Shown: positions 15,344 to 26,450, numbered from the stretch's first letter. The stretch is 64,000 nt of DNA from Aphanomyces cochlioides (GCA_019828595.1 JAHQRK010000008.1:434001-498000); one strand, 5' to 3'. Notes: a model not told the origin generated them from the letters alone. Made by a program: numbers and translations.

Positions 15344-17165
15344 TTAAATGACCCCAAATTCATCAAAATCGAGTTCGTCCGTGAGCGATTTCATCAGCTC
15401 GACGTCGTAGGCATCGCCTTGGTTCCACACGGGTTGGTGCGGCGGGGGATGATGGTGCATCGCGGGGGGATAATGTGCCACGTACATTTCAGGTTTCATA
15501 TGGCTCGCCGTGTTGTTACTCTGCATCATCTACAACCACGCCATCAGTGCCCACGCAATAAAGTCAAACACTTACGTGCAAATCGTGAGGGGATTGCTGG
15601 TAGCCTCCTGGGGCTTGCGCTGGCATGTACGTATCGTTCAGTAGCGCCATGTGAGAGCCGCCCATGTCGGCGTAGTGCGACCACGAATTGCCCGAAAGCA
15701 TGGCTTCGTGCTGGTGGAGCATTGAGGGTTGTTGATAGCCATGCATGGAGCCAGGATGCGGTAAATGATGGTGACTGTGATGGTGCATCTGCTGCTGTTG
15801 TTGCTGCTGTTGCATAATTCGACGGCTCTGCGCATTCGAAGCAGCAGCGCGCGTTGGGTTTTGTTTCAGGGACTTCCATCGGATCTTCACCGAATCTTCA
15901 GTGCGTCCCGGGAGCATTTGGGCGATTTGCGACCATTTGTTGCCGAGACGGGCTTGATTCGATAAGATCAACTGGTCCTCTTCCTCCGAGTATGGCCCCT
16001 TGTTGATCGATGGATCGAGATGGTTGCGCCAGCGTTCGCGGCACTGTTTTGGCGTTCGCCCTGGAATTTGTTCGGCGATTTGACCCCAATTGTTGACGCT
16101 CTGCTTGACGAGCACTTCAAGAATTTTGTCTTCTTCGAACGACCAGTGACCCTTGACAAGCCCAGGTTTCAACACTTTGCGCCAGCGTTGCAAGCACTAC
16201 AGTCGTGAAAATTCAATGCAAATGACGAGAGAATGTCGCGAACCTGAGCGTGATTACGGCCAGGAACACGCTCGGCAATGGCTTTCCAGTTCTTTTCACC
16301 ATGGATGCGAACGCTTTCCTTCAGCGCGGCGTCTTGCGCTTTTGTCCATCGCTTGGTCGACGGCGCATCTTCTTCGTTCAACTAAAATTCGCCAGCATTT
16401 AGCCATGGCTTCAGCAGGGTAATAGCAGCCTTACTTCAGCGGTGGAGGCACCCTGTGGAGAATTCTCGGCGTCCACTTCATCGTCGTCTTCATCGTCTTC
16501 CTCGGACGAATCGTCTCTGGTTTTCTGAGCTGGCGCAGCTTCGCCTTTGAGCAATTCCCAGTTGCTATCTGGACGTTCACGCTTGCTAGACAGAGCGTAT
16601 GAGGCGTTTGAGTCATTTACAAGGTGCAAACTTGATCATGAGGTCACTTTTAAGCTCTGGCTTGACATAGTCACTGTTGTCATCAGTCTTGGCCTCTTCC
16701 AGTCGTCGCAAACGAAGCTCCGACTCGCCAATGTGCGTGTTATCCAATCGATTGCCCATGGATCTAATATCTTCGGACGTGACATTCTGGAGCGACGACT
16801 GGCGGAGCGTTGCGCGCGGCCTACAAACCATCCATGGTTGTCACTTTTTTGTCCACAGTCCAGCTCGAGTACCTCGCTTCCGTGTGCTGCTTGACGGAGT
16901 CGAACTTTTCTTTGACGCCATTCAAGAACTTTTGTTTCGCAGGCACGGGCGCGTCCATGAGCGCTTGGATCACTCGAAACTTCTTCTCGTCCTTGAGCTC
17001 GCACATGTACGACGCGAGCATATTGCTCTCTGTGGCCGTCAAGCCTGCCAAACAGCGGAAAAACGACGGCGCTGCATCTGGAGGCAATGAAGACACGATC
17101 GAATTGAGCACATCGCCAAAGACGCCTGCAGGTTGCGCGCTCGAATCGGCCATCGTATCGGCCAT
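15344..17165 (-). CDS. R1R2R3 (three-repeat) Myb transcription factor
   Basis: Minus-strand gene of about five exons. Three consecutive Myb SANT repeats are visible: R1 (16355-16235; KRWTKAQDAALKESVRIHGE), R2 (16150-16000; KGHWSFEEDKILEVLVKQ, ending CRERWRNHLDPSINKG) and R3 (16000-15850; GPYSEEEDQLILSNQARLGN, ending VKIRWKSL), each with the spaced Trp residues that form the hydrophobic core. This is the c-Myb/3R-Myb arrangement, usually controlling cell cycle or development. Downstream come an eight-residue polyglutamine, a His-rich stretch and an acidic end (LMKSLTDELDFDEFGVI) that may activate transcription. The likely first exons at 17165-16620 (MADTMADSSAQPAG...) encode a helical N-terminal region; I join them through introns near 16845-16790 and 16615-16580, but this exon could be a separate gene. 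Confidence 0.85.
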
Positions 17166-17329
17166 CCTCTATGTTTCTCTCTCCCTCTTTTCCCAAATGG
17201 TCTGACTGTCAATTGGCTTATCCGGATTGATCCGAATCTCCGATTTTGACGTGGCACGACGTGGGGAGTAACCTTTGCCAGCCAGTTTTGCTCCGTCGAA
17301 AGACTCCAACGCTTGGCCAAGCAACGGCT

Positions 17330-17650
17330 ATGGCGTTCCAAGAGCTCTCTGCAGCGGCTGAGCTGAAATCCCCGTCTCCAAATCACCGCTACAGCATGAA
17401 ATACATTGAAATTCACCCTGGAAGTCCCCCAAGGTATCGACTGAGGGGGAGACCAAACTGTGGCCTCGTTTTAACCGATGCTAAAGCTATCCAGCGCTGG
17501 CTTATCCACGACGTTTGTCATGGCCATCATCCGTAAATTGCTTTACTGTTACTATTTAATAGTAGACTGTTGGACGACCTCGTCGTTACTTACCGCGAAT
17601 TTGAGTACGCAATGCGGCTTTATGACCAACTTAGCCATTTCAAGCGATAG
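17330..17650 (+). CDS. Small hypothetical protein, low support
   Basis: ATG 17330 begins MAFQELSAAAELKSPSPNHR; two possible GT-AG introns (about 17435-17490 and 17540-17571) connect to an exon reading RLLDDLVVTYREFEYAMRLY and ending at 17650. It is divergent from the Myb gene with about 165 bp between starts. No family recognised; it may be a gene fragment. Confidence 0.3.
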
Positions 17651-18247
17651 AGACGGAGCGTCACGTTCGCTCTGTGCTCTCTCGCCTCTTTGGAACACAA
17701 TGGATCTCGCTACGAACGACAATACGTAGGTGGCGCCGATTAACACCATTTGTCAATTCGAAAGCAAGTCGGTTTATTGCGCGGCGTTTGAAACTTTGCA
17801 ATTTGTTATCTACTGATATGTAGTGTATCACGAAATTTTGATCATCGTTATAAAGTAGACTGAAATACATTAAGGAAAATACTCTAATGCAGATGTGTTG
17901 ATGCGGTCATGATACAAGATGTTCATAGTAGTATTAGAGACAGGTTTGGGCAATATGATCTTTTGTGATCTTCCCCTCGCTGGCAATCCCGATAGACTAT
18001 GTGAAGGATGTGTCAGACGGTAGGTTATCATGGCCGATTATCGGAACTGTCTCATTGATTTGAGGAATGTACCATATCGTTATATGATTGGTCCATATCT
18101 AGAAAAATTAGTTAACTTTGCAACCTTAAAAACAAACAAATGCAAGTTGGATTCAGCATTTTCTCATTGATCAAAAGACCACGACAAGGACGCTCTGTGG
18201 CCTCCGTGTGAAGCAGCAATAAGACCTCGACGCGACACAACATCGTG
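17651..18247. other. Left flank of the copia insertion, no gene seen
   Basis: AT-rich, all reading frames broken by stops; no repeat or RNA gene recognised. Confidence 0.4.
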
Positions 18248-18252
18248 AAGTG
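18248..18252. repeat. Target-site duplication, left (AAGTG)
   Basis: AAGTG directly precedes the 5' LTR and recurs at 23060-23064 directly after the 3' LTR, the 5-bp duplication expected for retrotransposon integration. Confidence 0.9.
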
Positions 18253-18500
18253 TGTTGAGGAACGTGTCGCCAGTGTGCGCCAAATATTTGATCCCCCCAA
18301 TCAAATGTTTGGTGCACACACACGTCACTTAATCTAGCGTTCTCCATCGTCTCATTGGCGACGGCCACACGCATTGCCGGCACGACTACACTGTCTACTT
18401 CAAGAACAAGCTTTCATTTTCACTTAGTTATGCATATACTCTAGTGTAGTCTTACATTTTAGTCTAACTTGATAATCTCACTTTCCATTTCACCTCAAGA
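18253..18500 (+). repeat. 5' LTR of copia element
   Basis: Begins TGTTGAGG and ends CCTCAAGA, an imperfect terminal inverted repeat, and matches 22813-23059 almost base for base. Differences seen: one extra C in the GATCCCCCC run, C/T in the ACACACACGTC stretch, and A/G in AAGAACAAGC. Confidence 0.93.
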
Positions 18501-19153
18501 GGTTCTGAGCCCCACAACTCAGGACTAACCGCCTCGCCGCCTCTGAACCGCCTCCAAGCCACCTCAGCCACCTCGCCGCCTCGCCGCCGATCGCCTGACC
18601 GTTTCAAGAAACCAATCAAGACCTACATTACAGTTTCGCATGTTTCTCCTTTTGTGAGATATCGGGTAAGTACCATTGCGGGAAGAACTGTAAGTTTCTG
18701 ATTGGCTGGCACTAAACTCCTAGTAGAGTTTGCCAATTTATGAAGACACCCCTCGAAGAACTTGTTCCGAAGACCATTTCGAACAAGCTCCGCAAGCAGC
18801 GCCAAGTCAAGGCCAAGAAGGACACACTTCTGAAAACGTCCTTTCGTCGCATTAACCCCGACTCGACGACCGATAAAGTCCTCCGCGACCTCATCGACTC
18901 TATCAAGCGTTCTCAACGCATTGCCAACTGCCTCGGTGGCCGAATCGCAAACGAATTTTCGGATCCCGAATTTCAAGACATCGTTGAAGAAACAAGCACA
19001 CCCTTGAGTCCGCAGTGAACTTTGCCGAGGAGAAGTTTGAGAACAAACTCCACAAATTGTTGCATCGCAAGCCTCTTCCAGTTATCAAATCTCGCGGTTA
19101 CAACTAATTTTAATTAATTAGTTTCATCCAATCACATTCATTGAACTTGAACC
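18501..19153 (+). other. Copia leader with an extra basic ORF (18740-19018)
   Basis: Between the 5' LTR and Gag lie a CCGCCTC/CACCTC-rich low-complexity tract (18529-18597), a possible splice donor GGGTAAGT (18664-18671) and an ATG-started 92-codon ORF at 18740 (MKTPLEELVPKTISNKLRKQ). After a one-base shift near 18990 the reading continues as a charged helical sequence (NFAEEKFENKLHKLLHRKP) to about 19107. The product would be Lys/Arg-rich. Copia leaders are usually short and non-coding, so this may be an accessory Gag-like or nucleic-acid-binding ORF. Confidence 0.5.
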
Positions 19154-19681
19154 ATGGAATTTAAACATTTTGTCCACGTGTTCAAAGGAAAGTCGTTCAG
19201 TGAGTGGTACACCCGACTCCTTTCATTCCTCGAATACAAAGAAGTCGACGCTGTCGTTGAAGGCACTATGCCCGATACTGATCCCGAATATACAAACAAG
19301 AACCATCTGGCGAAAGCTCTTATACTCGCCGCACTCGATGACCAACACGTGCGAATGGTTAAGAAGTGTCAACATGCTTATTCCATGATTAACATACTCC
19401 GCGACCGATATGGCAACAAGTCATTTCTGGGACAAGGCCATCTATTCGAGTTACTATTGAAGACTCGAATGGAACCCACTGAATCTGCACGCGTGTACTG
19501 CGACCGCTTCAAGATGACACTTGAAGATGCTCTTGATGCCAATGTCAAGATTGACCATGGCTTTGCAGTTCACCAATTTTTGCGAAGTCTGGACCACCGC
19601 TTTGACAGCTTTGTCCACTTCCAGTTTCATCGACTTCAGAATGGGGACGATGTTGATGAAACAACTCTGCCGAAGATCTGA
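19154..19681 (+). pseudogene. Copia Gag, C-terminally truncated
   Basis: ATG 19154; MEFKHFVHVFKGKSFSEWYT begins a UBN2/Retrotran_gag-type domain with W-x-P-like and LRDRYG features (NILRDRYGNKSFLGQGHLFE). Gag forms the cytoplasmic virus-like particle. The frame ends at 19681 without the CCHC zinc knuckle. A deletion junction near 19665 joins it, in another frame, to the region just upstream of the integrase (VWYIPTIQFNLFSLPRVTER). Confidence 0.8.
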
Positions 19682-21188
19682 CGTTTGGTACATCCCTACC
19701 ATCCAGTTCAACTTGTTCTCCCTGCCAAGAGTCACGGAACGAGGATTCGGCATCAAGTTCATCCGCAATGCCTGCTTTATCACACGTAATGATGAAGTAT
19801 ACGCGCAAGGCTTCAAGCACAACCTGTTTTATACGTTGGATATCGCCAATCCTCTTCCAATTGTCCCCGATGAGCCTTCCCGGGATTTTTCAAACCTCTC
19901 TTTGGCTACGACTCCATCTGTCGATGTCTGGCATGCTCGACTTGGTCATATCAGTGTCAAGCATACGAATAAGACTCGTCAATACACTAAAGGGATTGAT
20001 ATTGATGACTGCAAACATCAATTTTGTGAAAGTTGCCTCGCTGGAAAACAATCGCGACTGCCCTTTCCACAGCGGTCATTAACCTCGTCTTCCGCGCCGT
20101 TTGATCTTGTTCACTCGGACATTTGTGGACCGATGCGTCATCCCTCCATCAGCAATCGAGCGCGATACTTTATCACGTTCACCGATGACTATTCGCGATA
20201 TGGCTTCGTGTATTTTCTGAAGCACAAGTGGGAAGCTCTACAACGTTTTCAAGCCTTTACAGCTTTCTGTCGCACGCAATTCGATCGACAAGTGCGTTGC
20301 CTTCGTTCTGACAATGGCGGAGAATACATTTCACATGCCTTCTCTACTTTCCTCATTGAGAACGGCATTCGTCATGAGAAGACAGTGCCCCACACTCCGC
20401 AACAAAATGGAGTCAGCGAACGAATGAATCGTACACTGGTCGAATGTGCTCGTGCTATGCTGCATTATTCGCATGTACCCTTGCAATTTTGGGCTGAAGC
20501 TGTAGCTCATGCTATGTACCTTCGAAACCGCTCATACTCTTCATCCACACCCGGTACAACACCCTTTGAACGCCTCTGGAAATCCAAACCAGACCTATCC
20601 CAACTGCGCATTTTTGGATGTGACCCCTATGCTCTTATTGATGAAAGTGCTCGCTCCAAGTTTGCATCCAGAACTATTCGTACAATGTACGTTGGGAATG
20701 AGCCTAATGTCAAGGGATACCGTTTGTACTGTCAGAAATTCTTCGTCAGTCGGAACGTTAAATTTAATGAAGCGAATTCCTACCATGCGAATTCTCCTTC
20801 TCCGCTTCTCTTGCCCGCGCAAGACATTTTTGCTGATAAAGATTCTCCAAGAGATGAAAGTCCCCCACCTCCACGACGCTCGACTCGTATTCGTCGACCT
20901 CTAACGCGATTCATGGATACAACTCCAGTTTTCAAACCTGCTGCGAGTTCACCTCCACAAAGCTCTTCTGTCCCGACATCTGAACAACATGAAGATGTCA
21001 TTGACGACTCTGTGTCCAATGCTCAAGAGGATGTCAACACGATGATTGAAGACACTTCAACTTCGATCCCGGTCGCTCTCGACGACTCTGAGGATATGGA
21101 CGTATCCACTACTATGATGCACCTTTCCTGCGTCGTAGACCTCGTGAAGAAACTATTCACGAAGACTTTGAAACAGAAGACGACATAA
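19674..21188 (+). pseudogene. Copia GAG-pre-integrase and integrase
   Basis: The open frame carries the His/Cys GAG-pre-integrase zinc domain (WHARLGHISVKH and CESCLAGKQSRLPFP, 19930-20080) and the integrase core (20095-20450): HSDICGPM, TFTDDYSRYGFVYF, RSDNGGEYIS and PQQNGVSERMNRTL supply the D,D,E residues. The long Pro/Ser-rich linker to 21188 is typical of copia. The protease that should precede it is absent, and the reading frame shifts by one between about 21091 and 21130 before reverse transcriptase. Confidence 0.88.
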
Positions 21189-22891
21189 TCGTTTCTAAAC
21201 GTCAACGTATTCTTGTTGCATTTGCTGTTCACTCTACTGGCCTCCCTACAACTATTCAACAAGCACATTCTTCACCAGAACGAGAAGAATGGATCAAGGC
21301 CACTGATGCTGAATACGACTCTCTCATGGAACATGAAACCTGGGCTCTTTGCGATCTACCCCGTGGTCGCAAACCCATTGGTTGTCGGTGGTTATTTACC
21401 AAGAAATATTCTGCCGATGGTTCTCTCTTGCGATACAAAGCACGCCTTGTTGCTCAAGGTTTTACTCAAGTTGCTGGTATCGACTATACGGACATTTTTG
21501 CTCCTGTGATTCGTACGTCAAGTATTCGCTTTCTACTTGCTCTTACTGCTTTGCAATCGATGCAAATATGTCACATGGACGTACAAACTGCCTTCCTCAA
21601 TGGAACTTTACAAGAAACGCTCTACATGCGTCAGTCGCCTGGATATGTCCAACCTGGACAAGACCATCTTGTTTGCCGTCTAAACAAGAGTATTTATGGT
21701 CTGAAGCAATCCTCGCGAGAATGGAATTCTGCTCTCGATTCCTATTTTAAGTCAAAAGGCTTTGTTCAGCTGAAGACTGACCCCTGCATCTATTTTCAAC
21801 GTACAAGACAAGGTTTAGTTTTGGTGGGCGTCTACGTTGACGACTTCATTCTACTCTCTATAAGCACTGCTGTGCTTGAGACCACCAAACGCAACTTAAG
21901 TTCTCGATTTCACATGAAAGACCTTGGCAACTTGACTTTTTGCCTTGGTATAGAAGTCGACCGACTACAAGATGGATCAATTTTTCTCCATCAGCGCAAG
22001 TACATTTTGGATTTACTCGCTACACACGGGTTTACAGACTGCAATCCAATCTCGACTCCTCAAGCAAGTTCAGCTACAAGTTCTTCTACGGCTTCATCAC
22101 CGTTGCCTTTCCGCCAAGTGGTGGGCGAACTTCTGTACCTGACTACTACAACTCGTCCCGACATAGCCTATACTGTAACTTTGCTGTCAAGACACCTCAA
22201 TGAACCTGCTGAAGAACATCAACAGATAGCAAAACGCGTATTACGCTACCTCAAAGGAACACAAGAGTATGGTCTACTATACTCCAAGTCTGACAAAGAA
22301 GATTTTACGATCGATCTCTATGTTGACGCTGACTATGCGAACGACATTTCTACTCGACGATCGACTTCTGGCTTCCTTCTCTTTCTCAACGGGTGCTCGA
22401 TTTCGTGGAAATCAAAGCTACAGAATATCGTTGCTCTTTCGACTTGTGAAGCCGAGTACATTTCAATGTCCTATGGTCTCCAAGAAGCACTCTGGCTCAA
22501 GTCTCTACTCGAAGAACTCCAATTGGTTATCAAGTTACCCATCAACGTTTACGAAGACAACCAAAGCACTATCAAGATGGCTGAGAATCCAACTCTTCAA
22601 CAAAGGACTAAGCATATCGATGTCCGCCATCACTTCATCCGTGATCTAGTCAAGCAGCGCATCATCAAGATCAACTACTACCAAACCAACTCAATGCTCG
22701 CTGATATTCTCACGAAGGCTCTACCCAAACCCAAGTTTGAAGAGCACATGCCGAAGCTTGTGACCTCCATTCCCCCAAGCAACAATGAAGAAACGTCTCG
22801 ATTAGAGGGGAGTGTTGAGGAACGTGTCGCCAGTGTGCGCCAAATATTTGATCCCCCAATCAAATGTTTGGTGCACACACATGTCACTTAA
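21130..22891 (+). CDS. Copia reverse transcriptase and RNase H
   Basis: Largest open frame of the element (ATG at 21326, open upstream to about 21092). It holds reverse transcriptase motifs WLFTKKYSADG, DVQTAFLNGTLQETLYMRQ and the active-site box YVDDFILL (about 21835), then RNase H motifs (YVDADYANDISTRRSTSGF, STCEAEYIS, HIDVRHHFIRD). The frame runs through the purine tract into the 3' LTR and stops at 22891, as is common in copia. Intact by eye, but uncoupled from integrase by the frameshift. Confidence 0.9.
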
Positions 22892-23059
22892 TCTAGCGTT
22901 CTCCATCGTCTCATTGGCGACGGCCACACGCATTGCCGGCACGACTACACTGTCTACTTCAAGAACGAGCTTTCATTTTCACTTAGTTATGCATATACTC
23001 TAGTGTAGTCTTACATTTTAGTCTAACTTGATAATCTCACTTTCCATTTCACCTCAAGA
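22813..23059 (+). repeat. 3' LTR of copia element
   Basis: Near-identical to 18253-18500 and preceded by the polypurine tract AGAGGGGAG. It is followed by the target duplication AAGTG (23060-23064). Confidence 0.93.
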
Positions 23060-23064
23060 AAGTG

Positions 23065-23844
23065 CTGTGTGGGACAAGCAAGAATCTGTTCAACTACAGG
23101 GAACGACAGAAAGTAAGAGGGTGTGGTACAGAGTTAAACCTCGCTTTAGTCACACCTCATTACTGTATAGTCACATCCTCACTTGAGTCACCGATGTTGT
23201 CGGGCAATTGTAAATGTATGGAGAATTCCGAGAGATAGTCACATGATGTGACTGTAGTTCAATAGTCACTGGGGAGGCGAACAATCATATATGTGACTCT
23301 TTGAAGGGAACAAATGGGCATTGCTTTATTCAAGAAATCAATGACAACTGTGACTAACCCCTTTGGAGGAAGGCATCAAGGGTTGTTTGCTTGCTCTGGG
23401 ACAGGACCTCGCTAGTACGCAGTTTGGCAAGATGTAAGAGCACATCTGACAGGCAGGTTGAATCCGGGTAGCATAAAAATAGAATCAGGTCGTCGTTCTA
23501 GTCGGACACCTCATAAACGATGAGCTTTTCCACAACCAGTCTAGTCAGGCGATGCATCAGCGTTCCATTGCCTTCGAATCAGCCTTAACTGACTGCATAA
23601 ACATTCGTGTCCACACATCTTCCGCGCGTTGCTGCCAAAACTCAGACAATTCTTTTTGAAAAAGGTCACTGCTTCTTTATGGTCTGGATAGCATTCTGCA
23701 GATCAGTAAGGAAAGGTCCGTTTCAATTCCAATAATGGACCCATGGTTTAGATCGACACACGTCATTGAACAATCACAAACCACTGTGCCAGTGTCATGC
23801 ACTGGTTTCTGAGGATCTGGTTGATCTTTGATATCTGTTACCCA
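23065..23844. other. Right flank of copia, probable old transposon remnant
   Basis: No open frame. Repeated TGTGACT/AGTCACA words occur at 23140-23300. On the minus strand short stretches still read like protein (ILFLCYPDSTCLSDVLLHLA around 23400-23480), suggesting a decayed coding sequence continuing from the gypsy remnant. Confidence 0.35.
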
Positions 23845-24150
23845 TGGCACCTGTCAATAATGACATTATGTCGCGGTTGCAGCGTTTGTGCTGGTATGAT
23901 GGCTTGGTTCAACTTGTTAAAGATACGCTAGCTACCGATGGGTTTCTTGATATAAAATGTCAGCCTTGAATGCTAAGAGTTGCTCTCGGGTATATGACCA
24001 GACTCCTTCCGGACCGCAAAGAATGAATCGATGAACTTAACCTGATCGCGTAGTAATGGTCACTGGCGTGTAACACAACACTTCGCCCCCGGGACCAAGT
24101 CAATCTTATGGCGAATACTTATGTCGCTGGCTAGCGAGGGTGGTACCACT
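23845..24150 (-). pseudogene. Ty3/gypsy reverse transcriptase remnant
   Basis: On the minus strand, broken frames read IRHKIDLVPGAKCCVTRQ, then VKFIDSFF and FNKLNQAIIPAQTL. This is the start of a chromovirus-like reverse transcriptase domain (the H-x-I-D-L-V-P-G ... N-K-L-N-x-A-x-I-P-A-Q-T signature). Stops and frameshifts interrupt every segment, and no LTRs were found. Confidence 0.65.
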
Positions 24151-24923
24151 TCGAGAAATGCATCCTTGTTGCCCATCAATATGTCTAATATGGGCTAGTC
24201 TTCAAAGGCTCCTATGACGTTCGTGCTTGTTAAATGTCCAGGATCAAGCTTTGCCTGTCAGGCATACGGAAGCAAATGTAGCTTGCTTCTTTCCGGATTG
24301 AAGGTCCATGGCTCTCGAGATTAGCTTCTCATGCAAGAAAAGTCTCAGGAGCTTTGTCACCAGACTTAGGCACATCGAGTTTCAATCAACCATCGCGGGC
24401 AGCGCTGTCTTCTTCGTTTATTTTAAATTACGGAATCGTGTGTCTACTTTTCTTCCAGTGGTCATTGGACGAACTAGAGTGCTTCGAAGAGTAACAGTGT
24501 ACACGAGCAGGAGGAAGGCTTAGCAAGAGGATAGAAAGATGAAAAGTGAAAGTTTTTTTCAATCTACAGCTAATGAATACAGAGTCAAATAGGGCTTGTG
24601 GGCCAGTGAATATGAATGGTCTGGAGTGCATCGAGCGAAAGCAATGGCTGCAGCACAAAGTGCTTTACATGTAGGGAAAAATAGATGGCATGCTACCTGC
24701 AGTCATGTTATCCCATGGGTCATACATTAAGTTATCAGATGGTTTCGATTACACCTCCGCACACACAAAACAAAGCTCAGGGAGGAATTCCCCAAAAACA
24801 GGGCAACAGAGATCCCGTGTAACATCCGGATAAATTAGAATTATCTTAATGTGGTCGAACGCTGTCCTCCAGTGATGTTTTCAGTCAGTTGGCACGACTT
24901 CCTACAGCATTTCAGAAGTTGCC
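24151..24923. other. Non-coding stretch, possible gypsy upstream remnant
   Basis: No gene or repeat recognised. AT-rich from 24500 onward; any upstream gypsy sequence is too degraded to read. Confidence 0.3.
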
Positions 24924-25358
24924 ATGAATAACACACAGCTTTTGAAGTGTATGGTGAGGGGATGTGGCTTCGTGACTTGGTATTCGAACTTCCCGAGCCA
25001 CATGCGTGCTCACCACAGCGATATCTAACAGCACCGATACATTCGTCAGATGCGGGCATACCCTGTGCTGAAGAACGGCAAGCTTGCCTCTCATGGTCCT
25101 CCCACTCGTAAAGACGGAGTCAAGTCGCAGTATGTCCTTCCAAGTAAGTCACACAAAGCTTCATTAATTGTCAACGGCGATGATCTCGGTGAAAACATTA
25201 TGCTTGCTGGCGCTGAAAATCAGGCAATCCTGCGACTGCTCATTTGTATTGTGGCCTCCTCCGGCATCAATGTCAGAGACATTTTGCTACCAATAGTCCA
25301 TTGTGAACAAATCGAGGATGTAGGTAGCTCAATTCCAACTCAAATCACTCCAGCATGA
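24924..25358 (+). pseudogene. C2H2-finger-like hypothetical reading frame with one in-frame stop
   Basis: From ATG 24924 the frame encodes a single C2H2-like finger (CMVRGCGFVTWYSNFPSHMR followed by His: C-x4-C-x12-H-x3-H), then TAA at 25026-25028. The same frame continues open from ATG 25050 for 102 codons (MRAYPVLKNGKLASHGPPTR; ILRLLICIVASSGINVRDIL). One nonsense codon may split a former gene. Family not recognised; it may belong to a transposon. Confidence 0.35.
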
Positions 25359-25683
25359 AGAACTATTTGGTAGTCGAAATATCAGCGAAGTTTAATCGTT
25401 TCAATTCACTGTGGTTTCGAACTGATGGCGAAAACTTTGCTGCATGCATTTGGTTGGCAATCAATGTTGCCTCTAGAAAGTACCTGTTTGGTTTTGTGGA
25501 GGCATATCATACAGTTTGAAAAGAAAACATAGACGTATTGTGTTTTTCATTGACAACATGGCAACACAAAACTTCAAGGCATATCGACTTTCACTTATTT
25601 TAACCAATAGAAAGCTTTCAGAGTAATCGCATTGATTACACTCATCTCTAGGCCTCGCGGCTGCGTTGTCTGCAAAAGTCAAA
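25359..25683. other. Non-coding stretch upstream of the Tc1 fragment
   Basis: AT-rich; probably includes the 5' untranslated end of the Tc1-like fragment that follows. No terminal inverted repeat could be paired. Confidence 0.3.
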
Positions 25684-25779
25684 ATGCCACGCGGCAAAAA
25701 CATTTCGGATGTCGAGAAGGGTCAAATTATGGCTTATCTACGTGAAAACAAGTCTGGAAGAATGTCACGCTCGATGTGA
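25684..25779 (+). pseudogene. Tc1/mariner transposase, N-terminal fragment only
   Basis: ATG 25684 encodes MPRGKNISDVEKGQIMAYLR followed by ENKSGRM, the typical opening of a Tc1-like transposase helix-turn-helix domain. The sequence then breaks into unrelated DNA and stops at 25777. The other ~300 residues are missing. Confidence 0.6.
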
Positions 25780-25958
25780 CTAAACCAATAGCCTGTATTA
25801 TCTGGCTTTAGTGACGACACAAGTGACCTAATCTGGTCCTGCGCCCTATGAACTAATCTTGTTTTTCCTTTCTTTACCATAACTCAGACTTCCTTTTGCC
25901 TTGTTCTAAACAAGTCAACCCCCCCCCGCTACCACTGACTACCCCCATAGTCACCCCA

Positions 25959-26450
25959 CTACGCTAGTCCGACTCGCCGCACTCGGTTGATCGTTTGAGA
26001 GGTCCGTGGTACAATGGTAGGATGACGCCAGAGGAATCTTCGAGTCCAATGATGTGATAGGCCTTTTATTTTGAGGCGTTTGGCGATTTGATTCGCCTTT
26101 TTAAGAAGGATTCGGCGGGTCGGTGGATGTCCCCGTGTTTGCATTCCCCCAGCCCAAGCAGTAAGATTGTCTTCAAAAGGCTTTGGGATGCGGGGAGGAG
26201 GGCCAGGGGTCAAGAGGGGGATGTCGTTTCGGGCTTTCAATGCCCTGTCTCGTAGAGTATTCTTGGGGGCGCCGTGCTTTTTAGCTGCAGCATAAATGGG
26301 CAGGTTGTTGGTGAGAACATCGTCGAAAGCTTCAAGCATGGTGGTTGGGGAGTACCCTTTGTATTTCATGGCAGTTAACAAATGAATGCCTACTCGATTC
26401 TTGCCAAAATGGCGCTGCAATTTCGAGCCAATTTCACTGGTTTCAAGCAT
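25959..26450 (-). pseudogene. Pogo-like transposase DNA-binding region (psq + CENP-B type HTH), truncated
   Basis: A 163-codon minus-strand ORF with ATG at 26450. Residues ~30-75 resemble a psq helix-turn-helix (MLEAFDDVLTNNLPIYAAAK followed by KHGAPKNTLRDRA). Residues ~95-150 resemble the CENP-B/Tc5 second domain (LTAWAGGMQTRGHPPTRRIL, ending SHHWTRRFLWRHP). The DDE catalytic domain that should follow is absent; the frame ends at a C-rich junction. It is either a truncated transposase or a stand-alone DNA-binding derivative. Confidence 0.6.

Larger units (their letters stand above)
18253..23059 (+). mobile_element. Ty1/copia LTR retrotransposon, defective, young insertion
   Basis: About 4.8 kb element with two LTRs (248 and 247 bp) that differ at only about three positions, a 5-bp AAGTG target duplication, and a purine-rich tract (AGAGGGGAG) immediately before the 3' LTR. 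Internal order is leader ORF, Gag, integrase, reverse transcriptase and RNase H, the copia order. The Gag zinc knuckle and the whole protease are missing, and a frameshift separates integrase from reverse transcriptase, so the copy cannot be autonomous. High LTR similarity indicates a recent insertion, probably mobilised in trans or mutated since. Confidence 0.95.

Noticed and set aside
18529..18597. Possible minisatellite or CRISPR-like CCGCCTC array
   Set aside because: Units are short, irregular and without unique spacers; simple low-complexity leader of the copia element in a eukaryote.
26004..26040. tRNA-like GGTCCGTGGTACAATGGTAGGAT
   Set aside because: Lies inside the pogo-like coding frame (minus strand PTIVPRTSQT), and no T-arm or acceptor stem closes it.
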